Below, piece by piece: positions 34,754-43,077 of a stretch of DNA of 64,000 nt (within the stretch, counting starts at the first letter, position 1; every line of letters starts with the position of its first letter). The position numbers were made by a program, and so were the translations under genes. The stretch comes from Sphingobium sp. (GTDB lineage: Bacteria > Pseudomonadota > Alphaproteobacteria > Sphingomonadales > Sphingomonadaceae). The notes below the pieces were generated by a model. The model did no database searches. It worked only from the letters and a program-made list of their open reading frames with translations, and was not told the origin of the DNA. Location: the NCBI GenBank assembly GCA_003248935.1, contig QFQF01000005.1, positions 62,001-126,000 on the forward strand. The letters are read 5' to 3'.

Positions 34754-36115
34754 GTGAGCCGGACGGTCATCCGCAACGCCGATCATGTCCTGTGCATGGA
34801 CGATGCGCGCAGCGAGATAGCCGACGGTGCCATCGTCTTCCGCGACGGGATCATAGAAGCGGTCGGCCCGATCCATGATCTGGCGCCGCTGGTCGTGCGG
34901 GCGGAAACCGTGATCGACGCGCGGGGCTGTGTCGTGACGCCCGGCCTCGTCAACACCCACCATCATCTGTTCCAGTCGCTGACCCGCGCCCTGCCCGGCG
35001 CGATCAACAGTTCCTTGTTCGGCTGGCTGAAGACGCTCTACCCGATCTGGGCGCGCTACCGGCCCGAGGATGTGTTCGCGGCAACACAGCTTGGGCTCGC
35101 CGAACTGGCGCTGTCCGGCTGTTCGCTGAGTTCCGACCATCTCTATCTGTTTCCCGATGCCGTGACGCTGGACGATTCGATCCATGCCGCACAGGGCATC
35201 GGCCTCCGCTTTCATGCGACGCGCGGTGCGATGAGCGTGGGCGAGAGCGATGGCGGCCTGCCCCCGGACAGTCTGGTCGAGGACGAAGCCGCTATCCTGT
35301 CCGATACGGTCCGAGTGATCGATCGTTTCAACGACGCCAGTGACGGAGCGATGGTGCGCGTCGGCGTGGCGCCCTGCTCCCCGTTCTCCGTCAGTCAGGG
35401 CTTGATGCGCGATGCTGCGCTCCTCGCCCGTGACAAGGGGGTGATGATGCACACGCATCTTGCCGAGGATGCCGAAGACGTCGCCTTCTCGCTGGAGCGA
35501 TTTGGCTGCCGCCCGGGGGAATATGCCGAGCGTCTGGGCTGGGTGGGTGAAGATGTGTGGCATGCGCACTGCGTGCAACTGGACGAAACGGAGATCGACC
35601 TCTTTGCACGGACGAAAACGGGCGTCGCCCATTGCCCCTGCTCCAACTGCCGCCTCGGCTCCGGCATCGCTCCGTTGCGCACGATGTTCGCGAGGGGCGT
35701 GCCGCTGGGGCTGGGCGTCGACGGCTCGGCGTCGAATGACAGCGGCCACCTGTTACTCGAGGCGCGGCAGGCGATGCTGATGCAGCGGGCCATCCACGGC
35801 GCCACCGCGTTCGATCCGCGCGACGCGCTCTACATCGCGACGCGCGGCGGTGCACGGATACTGGGCCGCCATGACTGCGGCTCGCTGGAACCGGGCAAGC
35901 GCGCGGACATCGCCATCTGGGACATGACGGATATTCCTTCAACGGGTGCGTGGGATGCGGTGGCGGCGCTTGTCCTCAGTCCGCCGACCGGCGTCCGCGA
36001 CCTGTTCGTCGAGGGACGCGCGGTGGTCCGCGACCATGATCTGGTCCAGGCGAAACGGGAAGACATCCTGAGCGCCGCGCGCCGATCGCTCACCCGCCTG
36101 ATGGAGGCCGCATGA
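34754..36115 (+). CDS. 8-oxoguanine deaminase-like amidohydrolase
   Basis: A cytoplasmic zinc amidohydrolase of 453 residues from the TrzN/GuaD-like group. Metal and substrate motifs are NTHHHLFQSLTRA (near residue 72), MHTHLAED, WHAHCVQLD, and the C-terminal GVDGSASND. The CPCSNCRLGSGIAP stretch is the pattern of 8-oxoguanine deaminases, which convert 8-oxoguanine to uric acid. It begins with a GTG at 34754 behind AGGAGGAG. The neighbours, a purine permease and an NCS2 transporter, support a purine substrate. Plain guanine or a related base cannot be excluded. Confidence 0.82.
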   Translation: MSRTVIRNADHVLCMDDARSEIADGAIVFRDGIIEAVGPIHDLAPLVVRAETVIDARGCVVTPGLVNTHHHLFQSLTRALPGAINSSLFGWLKTLYPIWARYRPEDVFAATQLGLAELALSGCSLSSDHLYLFPDAVTLDDSIHAAQGIGLRFHATRGAMSVGESDGGLPPDSLVEDEAAILSDTVRVIDRFNDASDGAMVRVGVAPCSPFSVSQGLMRDAALLARDKGVMMHTHLAEDAEDVAFSLERFGCRPGEYAERLGWVGEDVWHAHCVQLDETEIDLFARTKTGVAHCPCSNCRLGSGIAPLRTMFARGVPLGLGVDGSASNDSGHLLLEARQAMLMQRAIHGATAFDPRDALYIATRGGARILGRHDCGSLEPGKRADIAIWDMTDIPSTGAWDAVAALVLSPPTGVRDLFVEGRAVVRDHDLVQAKREDILSAARRSLTRLMEAA

Positions 36116-36158
36116 GAGCACAGGCACAACCCGCCATCACGCCGTCAAGGAGCTTCGG

Positions 36159-37562
36159 ATGACCGCCGCGCCCTTCCCGACACAGCCCGCGCCCGCGCCC
36201 GAGTCCGCGCTTGGCCATGACGGGATCATGTCTCCCGAACAGGCGCGCGATCCCGATTATCTCCCCGCCCTCTCCATCGCCATCCCGCTCGGCATCCAGC
36301 ATGTGCTGGCGATGTTCGTCAGCAACCTGACGCCCGCGATCATCGTCGCGGGCGCGGCAGGTTTCGGCTTCGGTTCATCCGATCCGACCGCGATGATCTA
36401 CATGATCCAGATGTCGATGCTGTTCGCCGGTATCGCCACACTGCTCCAGACGGTTGGCTTCGGCCCGGTCGGCGCGCGCCTGCCGATCGTACAGGGGACC
36501 AGCTTCGCCTTCCTGCCGGTCATGATCCCGATCGTCGCTGGCCGCGGCGTCGGCGCGATGGCCGAACTGACCACGGCCGCCATCTGCGGCGGCCTGTTCC
36601 ACACCGGCCTCAGCTTCTTCGTCGGCCGCATCCGCTTCGCGCTGCCACCGATGATCACCGGCCTCGTCGTCCTGATGATCGGGCTTTCGCTGATGCGGAT
36701 CGGCATCCAGTATTCGGCGGGCGGCGTGCCTGCGCAGGGAACGCCAGCCTATGGCGCGGCGTCCAGTTGGCTGCTCGCCGGGGTGGTTGTGGTGACGACG
36801 TTGGGGCTCAGTTTCTTCGGCCGGGGCATCTGGTCGACTGCCGCCGTGCTGCTTGGTCTCGTCGCGGGCTATCTGGCCGCGGCCGCGATGGGGCGTATCT
36901 CGCTGGCTCCCGTCGGCGCGGCCGGCTGGATCATGTTGCCTTCTCCGTTTCACTTTGGTTTTGCCATCTCTGCCTCGGCCATCATGGGTTTCTGCCTGAT
37001 GGGCTTCATCTCCGCGATCGAATCGATCGGCGACGTATCGGCTATTTGCGAGGGCAATGCGGGCCGCCCGGCGACAGACCGGGAACTGATCGGCGCGACC
37101 TGCGCGGACGGCGTCGGCACGGCGCTGGCGGCGGTGTTCGGCGCCATGCCGAACACCTCGTTCAGCCAGAATGTCGGCCTGATCGCGATCACCGGTATCA
37201 TGAGCCGCCATATCGTGACGATCGGCGCCCTGTTCCTGATGGTCTGCGGCCTCGCGCCGAAGATCGGTGCGGCGATCACCACCATCCCGATCGAGGTGCT
37301 GGGCGGCGGCGTGATCGTCATGTTCGGCATGGTCGCCTCGGCCGCCATGGCGATGCTGTCGAACGTCGAATGGACGCAGCGGAACATGCTGATCTTCGGC
37401 GTCGCCTTGTCCGTAGGTGTGGGGCTGGAACTGGAACCGGATTCGATCCGATACCTGCCCGATACCGCCCGGATCATGCTTACCTCCGGTGTCCTGCCCG
37501 CGGCGGTGATCGCGGTGACGCTCAACCTGCTGATGCCGGGACGCACGCGTACACAGGCTTGA
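36159..37562 (+). CDS. NCS2 family nucleobase:cation symporter (xanthine/uric acid type)
   Basis: An inner-membrane importer of purine bases, 467 residues with about 14 membrane segments. Family signatures are IVQGTSFAFLPVMIPIV near residue 115, the central substrate motif NTSFSQNVGLIAITGIMSR near residue 335, and EVLGGGVIVMFGMVASAAMAML. The NTSFSQNVGL sequence groups with the xanthine/uric-acid branch rather than uracil. It follows the deaminase gene by 43 bases. With the outer-membrane receptor upstream, a full import route for purines is encoded. Confidence 0.9.
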   Translation: MTAAPFPTQPAPAPESALGHDGIMSPEQARDPDYLPALSIAIPLGIQHVLAMFVSNLTPAIIVAGAAGFGFGSSDPTAMIYMIQMSMLFAGIATLLQTVGFGPVGARLPIVQGTSFAFLPVMIPIVAGRGVGAMAELTTAAICGGLFHTGLSFFVGRIRFALPPMITGLVVLMIGLSLMRIGIQYSAGGVPAQGTPAYGAASSWLLAGVVVVTTLGLSFFGRGIWSTAAVLLGLVAGYLAAAAMGRISLAPVGAAGWIMLPSPFHFGFAISASAIMGFCLMGFISAIESIGDVSAICEGNAGRPATDRELIGATCADGVGTALAAVFGAMPNTSFSQNVGLIAITGIMSRHIVTIGALFLMVCGLAPKIGAAITTIPIEVLGGGVIVMFGMVASAAMAMLSNVEWTQRNMLIFGVALSVGVGLELEPDSIRYLPDTARIMLTSGVLPAAVIAVTLNLLMPGRTRTQA

Positions 37563-37626
37563 CCCGCCCCTCGCTTGAACCTTGCACGGCACGCCATTAG
37601 AAGGCAGCCATGCAGACAGGCGCAGA

Positions 37627-37842
37627 ATGACCGACCCGGAGGAAGACAGGCTGCAGGCCATCCTGGGTCGCCTGCGCATGTCGGACGAAAACCCGGTCAC
37701 ACGCGCCCGCCGCTTCGTTGAGATGCAGGTGCCGGTCGCGCGCAGAGGGCCGGGATGGGACCGGCACTGGCGCGAACTTGAAGCCTATGCCGGTGCGGAA
37801 GGGAACTGGTCGCATGACAAGAGTAGCCCCGATGAAGGCTGA
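37627..37842 (+). CDS. Small protein of unknown function (71 residues)
   Basis: A soluble, charged protein (MTDPEEDRLQAILGRLRMSDENPVTRARRFVEMQVP and so on) with no motif I recognise. It is polar at both ends, with no membrane segment. The ATG at 37627 follows CAGA and is the first reasonable start. Its end overlaps the next small gene by 29 bases, so the two may be translated together. Confidence 0.55.
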   Translation: MTDPEEDRLQAILGRLRMSDENPVTRARRFVEMQVPVARRGPGWDRHWRELEAYAGAEGNWSHDKSSPDEG

Positions 37843-38062
37843 CGACCTGCTCGACATCATGACCGCGCACCTCGTGCGCACATATGGCGGCAGCCGGTTC
37901 GTCTGGCGGCGACGCGTGGGTTCTGTGCACATCTATGGCACCGACACCCATCCGCATTGCAACTGGACGCTGACGCCAACAGGCACATCTGCGCAGGTGG
38001 AAGTGATCGAAACACTGCTGGACGAGTTGCGGTTGCAGCACCCGATGCTGACCCGCGACTGA
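37814..38062 (+). CDS. Small protein of unknown function (82 residues)
   Basis: A soluble protein with an odd C-terminal pattern (HIYGTDTHPHCNWTLTPTGTSAQVEVIETLLDELRLQHP). I do not recognise a family. The ATG at 37814 lies inside the preceding small gene; a second ATG at 37832 would also serve. It ends 9 bases before the converging MarR gene. Confidence 0.55.
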   Translation: MTRVAPMKADDLLDIMTAHLVRTYGGSRFVWRRRVGSVHIYGTDTHPHCNWTLTPTGTSAQVEVIETLLDELRLQHPMLTRD

Positions 38063-38071
38063 TCGGACAGA

Positions 38072-38542
38072 TCAGCCGCCCAGCTCGGCCAGCCTGTCAT
38101 TGAGCTTGCCCAGAAGCCGGATGATCTCCCTCTGCTCGTCTTCGCCCAATACACAGAAGATGCTCTGAACGAACGCACGCCGGGAGGCCTCGGCCTCGTT
38201 AGCGACCACCCTGCCTTCTTCCGTCAGCGAAATGCGCTTTGCACGCCGATCATCGGGGTCAGCCTCACGGCGAACCAGCCCATCCCGTTCCAGCCCGTCA
38301 ATCGCCTCGGTCACGGTACGCGGCGCATAGCCATATTTTGCGGCGATATCGGTCGTCCGTAACGCGCCCTTCTCCATCAGCAGAAGCAGCAACTTGGTAC
38401 GCGCGAACGACGCGCCGCGCTCCGTCATCACCCGATCGATTACGCGGTGCGAACGCCGGTACAGATCACGGAGAGCTTCCGAGGCGCGATCCTGAAGCGC
38501 GAAATCAGTTTCTTGAGGGTCCACAATAAGAGGGGTTGCCAT
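38072..38542 (-). CDS. MarR family repressor of the Emr-type efflux operon
   Basis: A 156-residue winged helix-turn-helix regulator. The DNA-binding part is LRTTDIAAKYGYAPRTVTEAIDGLERDGLVRREADPDDRRAKRISLTEEG, which has the full MarR wing DPDDRRAK. It is divergent from the emrA-like gene, 64 bases away, and an inverted repeat overlaps its own start codon, the usual autoregulated arrangement. Ligands of such repressors are usually phenolic or uncoupler compounds exported by the pump. Confidence 0.92.
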   Translation of the reverse strand: MATPLIVDPQETDFALQDRASEALRDLYRRSHRVIDRVMTERGASFARTKLLLLLMEKGALRTTDIAAKYGYAPRTVTEAIDGLERDGLVRREADPDDRRAKRISLTEEGRVVANEAEASRRAFVQSIFCVLGEDEQREIIRLLGKLNDRLAELGG

Positions 38543-38556
38543 AAAGGATGTTTATG
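38540..38556. promoter_or_regulatory. Probable MarR operator overlapping the marR start codon
   Basis: CATAAA-GGATG-TTTATG is a perfect 6-bp inverted repeat with a 5-base spacer. Its left arm is the marR start codon itself (38540-38542). The pair is flanked by TTGC (38536-38539) and GCAA (38558-38561). It lies between the divergent marR and emrA genes and is the best operator candidate. Confidence 0.6.
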
Positions 38557-38606
38557 TGCAAGTGCGAAGATGCAGCGTCCTCATCGCGCAACAGGATTTC
38601 CCGTCA

Positions 38607-39749
38607 ATGGCCGAAGAAAACGACACCCCCGAACAGGAAAACGGCAAGCGAAAGGGGCTCAGCCCTCGCACGCGGACCATATTGCTGACGATACTGGCGG
38701 TCGTTGCCGTTACGGCAATCGCCTATTTCATCCACTATCAGCTGCGCGGCAAATATGTGGAAAGCACGAATGACGCCTATGTCCGGGCCGACATGGTGAC
38801 GATCAGCCCCAAGATTTCCGGCTATGTCGATCAGGTGTTCGTCGCCGAGAATCAGGATGTGAAGGCCGGCCAGCCGCTGGTCCGCATCGACGCGCGCGAC
38901 TACAAGGCGCAGACTGCGCAGTTCGTTGCGCAGATCGACGTCGCGAAGGCGAATGCGGACAATGTGCGCGCCGGAATCGCGGAGCAGGAAGCCGCCGTGG
39001 CGCAGGCTCGCGCGCAACTCGCAGCCAGCCGGTCGGACGCTGCCTTCGCCGCCGGCCAGGTCGCGCGCTACGCCCCCCTCGCCGCGACAGGGGCCGAAAC
39101 ACAGGAAAAGCTGACGACGCTGCGCAATCAGGCGACGCAGGCCACCAAGACGGTAGCCGCCCAGACAGCCGCGCTCTCCGAAGCGGAGCGCCGCATCGGT
39201 TCGCTCCGCGCGCAGGTCCGCCAGGCGGAAGCGCAGGGCGAGGCGGCACGCGCGCAATTCGATGCGGCCAATGTGAACCTGGGCTCCACCACCATTAAAG
39301 CCTCCGTCGATGGCCGGGTCGGCGACAAGAGTGTGCGCCCGGGTCAGTTCGTTCAGTCCGGCACGCGCATGATGTCGCTCGTCCCCCTCCAGGCAATATA
39401 CATCACGGCCAACTTCAAGGAGACGCAGGTCGGCCTGATGCGCCCGGGCCAAGCCGCGACGATCGAAGTCGATGCCCTGCCGGGCGTCGAACTGCGCGGT
39501 CATGTGGAAAGCGTATCACCGGGAACGGGCGCACAATTCTCCCTGCTTCCGCCGCAGAACGCGACCGGCAACTTCACCAAGATCGTCCAGCGCGTTCCGG
39601 TCCGCATCGCCATCGACGCCGGTCCTGACGCCCGCCGTGTGCTGGTGCCCGGCCTGTCCGTCACAGTGACCGTCGACACCATCGACGCCAAGGGTGCGAT
39701 GAGCCAGATGCGCGCGCAGGAAAAGGCTCGGAGACAGGACGGCCAATGA
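38607..39749 (+). CDS. emrA: EmrA-type membrane fusion protein
   Basis: The periplasmic adaptor of an MFS tripartite efflux pump. It has 380 residues, one N-terminal membrane anchor (TILLTILAVVAVTAIAYFIHY) and the EmrA pattern ESTNDAYVRADMVTISPKISGYVDQVFV. A long coiled-coil hairpin follows (residues about 95-215), then the second lipoyl half (LGSTTIKASVDGRVGDKSVRPGQFV). I used the ATG at 38607. The stop overlaps the start of emrB (ATGA). Confidence 0.93.
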   Translation: MAEENDTPEQENGKRKGLSPRTRTILLTILAVVAVTAIAYFIHYQLRGKYVESTNDAYVRADMVTISPKISGYVDQVFVAENQDVKAGQPLVRIDARDYKAQTAQFVAQIDVAKANADNVRAGIAEQEAAVAQARAQLAASRSDAAFAAGQVARYAPLAATGAETQEKLTTLRNQATQATKTVAAQTAALSEAERRIGSLRAQVRQAEAQGEAARAQFDAANVNLGSTTIKASVDGRVGDKSVRPGQFVQSGTRMMSLVPLQAIYITANFKETQVGLMRPGQAATIEVDALPGVELRGHVESVSPGTGAQFSLLPPQNATGNFTKIVQRVPVRIAIDAGPDARRVLVPGLSVTVTVDTIDAKGAMSQMRAQEKARRQDGQ

Positions 39750-41308
39750 GTTCGGCCGCGCCCGCCAGCCGCGCGCCGATGGAGCCGGCGAAAGCGGACG
39801 CCGCCGCGTGGCTCGCCGTCGCGGCGGGCACGCTCGGTGCGCTGATGGCGACGCTGGATATTTCCATCGTCAATTCGTCCCTGCCGACGATCCAGGGGGA
39901 AATCGGGGCGTCCGGCACCGAGGGAACCTGGATATCAACAGCTTATCTGGTTGCCGAAATCGTCATCATCCCCCTGTCGGGATGGCTGGAACGGGTATTC
40001 GGCCTGCGTACGTTGCTGCTGCTCGCGACTTCGCTGTTCATCAGCTTCTCGATGATGTGCGGCCTGTCCTCCACTTTGACGATGATGATCATCGGGCGTG
40101 TAGGACAGGGCTTCACTGGCGGTGCCCTTATCCCGACGGCCATGACGATCATCGCCACGCGCCTGCCACGGGAACAGCAGCCGATCGGCAACGCAATGTT
40201 CGGCATGACGGCGATCCTGGGGCCGGTGATAGGGCCGATACTGGGCGGCTGGCTCACCGAGAATGTGAGTTGGCACTATGCGTTCTTCATCAACCTGCCG
40301 ATCGGCATAGCGCTGCTTACCCTGCTGGTCGTTGCGCTGCCCCACCAGGCGCCGAAATGGTCTGCGCTGCGAGACGCGGATTGGCTGGGCGTTGCGGGAC
40401 TCGCGATGGGGCTTGGCGGCCTCACCGTGGTGCTGGAGGAGGGAGAGCGCGAACAATGGTTTTCCTCGCCGGAAATCTGCTGGCTGGCGGCCGTGTCCGT
40501 TCTCGGGTTCATCAGCCTGTTTGCCGGTCAGATGCTTTCGAAGACGCCGGTCATCCGGCTTTCCCTGCTGCGCGACCGGCAATTCGGCGCGATCGTCGTA
40601 ATGGTCACGATGGTGGGCATGGTAATCTACGGCACATCCTATGTCATCCCGCAGTTTCTCGCGCAGATCGCCGGGTATAACGCACTTCAGGCGGGACAGA
40701 TCGTCCTGCTGTCCGGCGTCCCCATGGTCCTGCTGATGCCGTTCACGCCGCTGATGATCAGGATCATAGACCTCCGCATCGCCGTGCTGCTGGGCATGTC
40801 GATCCTCGCCTTCAGCGCATTCATCGAAACCGACCTGTCCTCGCTCAGCGACGGTGGCTCCTTCGTCGAATCCCAGTTGATGCGCGGTGTCGGCACGGTG
40901 TTCGCGATGATGTTCCTGAACCAGGCGGCGATCCGTTCCGTCAGCCGGGAGCAGGCGGGCGACGCTGCGGGCCTCTACAACACGGCCCGGAACCTGGGCG
41001 GCAGCCTTGCGCTCGCCAGCATCGCCGTGATCCAGGATCAACGCACGTGGCTGCACAGTCGCCGCATCGAGGAAAGCCTGTCGGCCAATTCGGACGCACT
41101 GCAAAGCTATATGGCGGATCAGGCCCGCACGCTGGGGGGCATGGACGCTGCCTACCGCTCGCTCGGCAACAGCATCCAAACGCAGGCGCTGACCATGACC
41201 TATGCCGACCTGTTCTGGCTGCTGTCCGTCTGCATCGTGTGCGTGTGCCCCCTCATTCTGTTCCTGCGCCCCCTGCCCAAAGGGGCCGAGCCAGTGGTTA
41301 GCCATTGA
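39746..41308 (+). CDS. emrB: EmrB-type MFS efflux transporter (DHA2 family)
   Basis: A 14-segment inner-membrane drug:proton antiporter of 520 residues. It carries the DHA2 motifs LDISIVNSSLPTIQGEIGAS near residue 35, GWLERVFGLRTLLLLATSLF, GRVGQGFTGGALIPTAMTII and GPILGGWLTENVSWHYAFFINLPIG. The C-terminal LLSVCIVCVCPLILFLRPL is the last segment. It is translationally coupled to emrA. The substrate is unknown. Confidence 0.94.
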   Translation: MSSAAPASRAPMEPAKADAAAWLAVAAGTLGALMATLDISIVNSSLPTIQGEIGASGTEGTWISTAYLVAEIVIIPLSGWLERVFGLRTLLLLATSLFISFSMMCGLSSTLTMMIIGRVGQGFTGGALIPTAMTIIATRLPREQQPIGNAMFGMTAILGPVIGPILGGWLTENVSWHYAFFINLPIGIALLTLLVVALPHQAPKWSALRDADWLGVAGLAMGLGGLTVVLEEGEREQWFSSPEICWLAAVSVLGFISLFAGQMLSKTPVIRLSLLRDRQFGAIVVMVTMVGMVIYGTSYVIPQFLAQIAGYNALQAGQIVLLSGVPMVLLMPFTPLMIRIIDLRIAVLLGMSILAFSAFIETDLSSLSDGGSFVESQLMRGVGTVFAMMFLNQAAIRSVSREQAGDAAGLYNTARNLGGSLALASIAVIQDQRTWLHSRRIEESLSANSDALQSYMADQARTLGGMDAAYRSLGNSIQTQALTMTYADLFWLLSVCIVCVCPLILFLRPLPKGAEPVVSH

Positions 41309-41309
41309 T

Positions 41310-42794
41310 ATGATGAAACGCTCTCTGCTTCCCATCTCCCTCATCGTTGCACTGGGCGGATGTACCGTCGGACGGGACTATGCCGGACCGCCGACCGTGG
41401 CGCCGAAGGCTGCGCAGGGGGCCGCGTTCGTCCGCGTCGGTGATGCGCCGGTCACGCCGCAAGCTGGTGTCGCACGGTGGTGGGAGGCGTTGAACGATTC
41501 CACGCTGACCGCGCTGGAGGACAAGGCCCTCGCCGCCAATCCCGACCTCGCGGCCGCCAAGGCGCGCCTTACACAGGCCCGAGCCGCCCTGCGCGAGCAG
41601 AAGGCGAACCTTGCCCCGAATGTCAGTGCGATGGGCGCTTATGCCCATGCCCGTTTCCCCGGCCTTAATCTCGGCGATTCCGATGGCGAGGATGGCGGAA
41701 CCCGGTCGAGCCTCAATCTCTACAATCTCGGCTTCGACGCGAGTTGGGAAGCCGATATCTTCGGGGGGCAGCGGCGCGGGGTCGAAGCCGCGCGCGCCAC
41801 CGCGCAGGCCGCGGAAGCCCAGTTCGCCGATGCACAGGTCAGCCTGACGGCGGAAGTCGCGCAGGCTTACGTCAACGTTCGCGACAGGCAACAGCGCATC
41901 GCCCTCAATCGCAGCGCCATCGCCAGGCAGGAACAGATGCTGTCGCTCACCCGGCAACGTTACGAGGGCGGTACCGCATCCCGGCTGGATGTGGAGCGGC
42001 TCAGCCAGCAACTGGACGCGACGCGCGCCGACACCACGCCGCTCAGCGCGGAACTCGAAGCCTATCTGGACGAAATCGCGACCCTGACCGGGGAAGAGCC
42101 CGGCGCTCTTGATGACGTACTGCGTGAGCAACGGCCAGTCCCGCTGCCCCCCTCGCAGGTCGCGATCGGCGATCCGGCGACACTGCTGCAGCGGCGCCCT
42201 GATATCCGCGCTGCGGAACGGACGCTCGCGGCGGACACGGCGAAGATCGGCCAGGCGGAGGCCGCCCGCTTCCCCCGGCTGTCCTTCATGGGCCTGATAG
42301 GAATCGGCGGCACGCGCCCTTCCGATCTCACGCATCTCGACGATTTTGTAGCCCTGGTCGCACCCCAGCTGAGCTGGAGTTTCCTCGACTTCGGCCGGAA
42401 CGCCGCGAGGGTCCGTCAGGCCGAGGGCGTGCGCGACGAGGCTGAGGCTCAATATCGCTCGGCCGTACTGACCGCACTGCGTGATGCCAATGGCGCGCTG
42501 TCGCGTTTTCGCTATCGCAGGGTGACGGTCGCAACACTCGCCCGCGCCAAGGCTTCCGCCGATCAGGCGGCGGAACTATCGCGCCAGCGCCAGGACGCGG
42601 GCACCACGACCCTGATCGATCTCCTCGATGCACAACGGCAGCAGATCAACGCGGAACAGAATCTGTCGATCGCCACGGCCGGACTGACCAGCGACTTCAT
42701 CGCCATCCAGAAGGCGCTGGGACTGGGCTGGACACCGTCAGACGATGCACTGTCGCCAGCGCAGCAGCAGGGTGGTCAGGTCAGCAACAGATAA
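41310..42794 (+). CDS. Outer-membrane factor lipoprotein of the Emr-type pump
   Basis: A TolC-like lipoprotein (494 residues) with lipobox ALGGC at about residues 15-19 and two efflux repeats (AAKARLTQARAALREQKANLAPNVSAMGAYAHA and later YRSAVLTALRDANGALSRFRYRR). The first ATG (41310) is 1 base after the emrB stop; ATG 41313 is also possible. It completes the tripartite system. Its last 19 bases overlap a small gene on the opposite strand. Confidence 0.92.
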   Translation: MMKRSLLPISLIVALGGCTVGRDYAGPPTVAPKAAQGAAFVRVGDAPVTPQAGVARWWEALNDSTLTALEDKALAANPDLAAAKARLTQARAALREQKANLAPNVSAMGAYAHARFPGLNLGDSDGEDGGTRSSLNLYNLGFDASWEADIFGGQRRGVEAARATAQAAEAQFADAQVSLTAEVAQAYVNVRDRQQRIALNRSAIARQEQMLSLTRQRYEGGTASRLDVERLSQQLDATRADTTPLSAELEAYLDEIATLTGEEPGALDDVLREQRPVPLPPSQVAIGDPATLLQRRPDIRAAERTLAADTAKIGQAEAARFPRLSFMGLIGIGGTRPSDLTHLDDFVALVAPQLSWSFLDFGRNAARVRQAEGVRDEAEAQYRSAVLTALRDANGALSRFRYRRVTVATLARAKASADQAAELSRQRQDAGTTTLIDLLDAQRQQINAEQNLSIATAGLTSDFIAIQKALGLGWTPSDDALSPAQQQGGQVSNR

Positions 42795-42883
42795 ACCGCC
42801 CCGGCGAAACAGGCGGACAGACCGCTCGCCAGAAACAAAAGGCCGGTACCCAGTTCACACAAAGACGGATCATGCGTTTCCAT
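42776..42883 (-). CDS. 35-residue single-span membrane peptide
   Basis: An ATG at 42883 with AGAGGG five bases upstream opens a 35-codon frame: METHDPSLCELG, then TGLLFLASGLSACFAGAVYLLL as one membrane segment, ending LLT and TGA. A good promoter (next entry) lies 49 bases upstream on the same strand. The 3' end runs 19 bases into the outer-membrane factor gene, antisense to it. The function is unknown. Small-protein genes of this shape are often missed in annotation. Confidence 0.55.
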   Translation of the reverse strand: METHDPSLCELGTGLLFLASGLSACFAGAVYLLLT

Positions 42884-42931
42884 TGCATCCCTCTCACTCA
42901 CATCACCACTCTGTCGGCGTGATTGGGTGGG

Positions 42932-42959
42932 ATGATATCATAGAACGGATAGCAATCAA
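42932..42959 (-). promoter_or_regulatory. Sigma-70-type promoter for the 35-residue peptide gene
   Basis: On the minus strand TTGATT (complement of 42954-42959), a 16-base spacer and TATCAT (complement of 42932-42937) match the consensus at 4/6 and 5/6. It points at the 35-codon gene, with a predicted leader of roughly 40 bases. Confidence 0.5.
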
Positions 42960-43010
42960 CGGGCTTGCATACACTCCCCGCGCCCGACTGCGTGCCCAGC
43001 GATCCTATCG

Positions 43011-43042
43011 AAAAAGGCCGCCCTGCAGCGCAGGACGGCCTT
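43011..43042 (-). terminator. Rho-independent terminator after the amidohydrolase
   Basis: On the minus strand a hairpin (arms 43014-43026 and 43030-43042, one mismatch, 3-base loop) is followed by a T-run at 43015-43011. It lies 36 bases after the amidohydrolase stop. Confidence 0.75.
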
Positions 43043-43077
43043 CTCACGTACCCGAACGGCTCTTTTTTAGACGGCCC

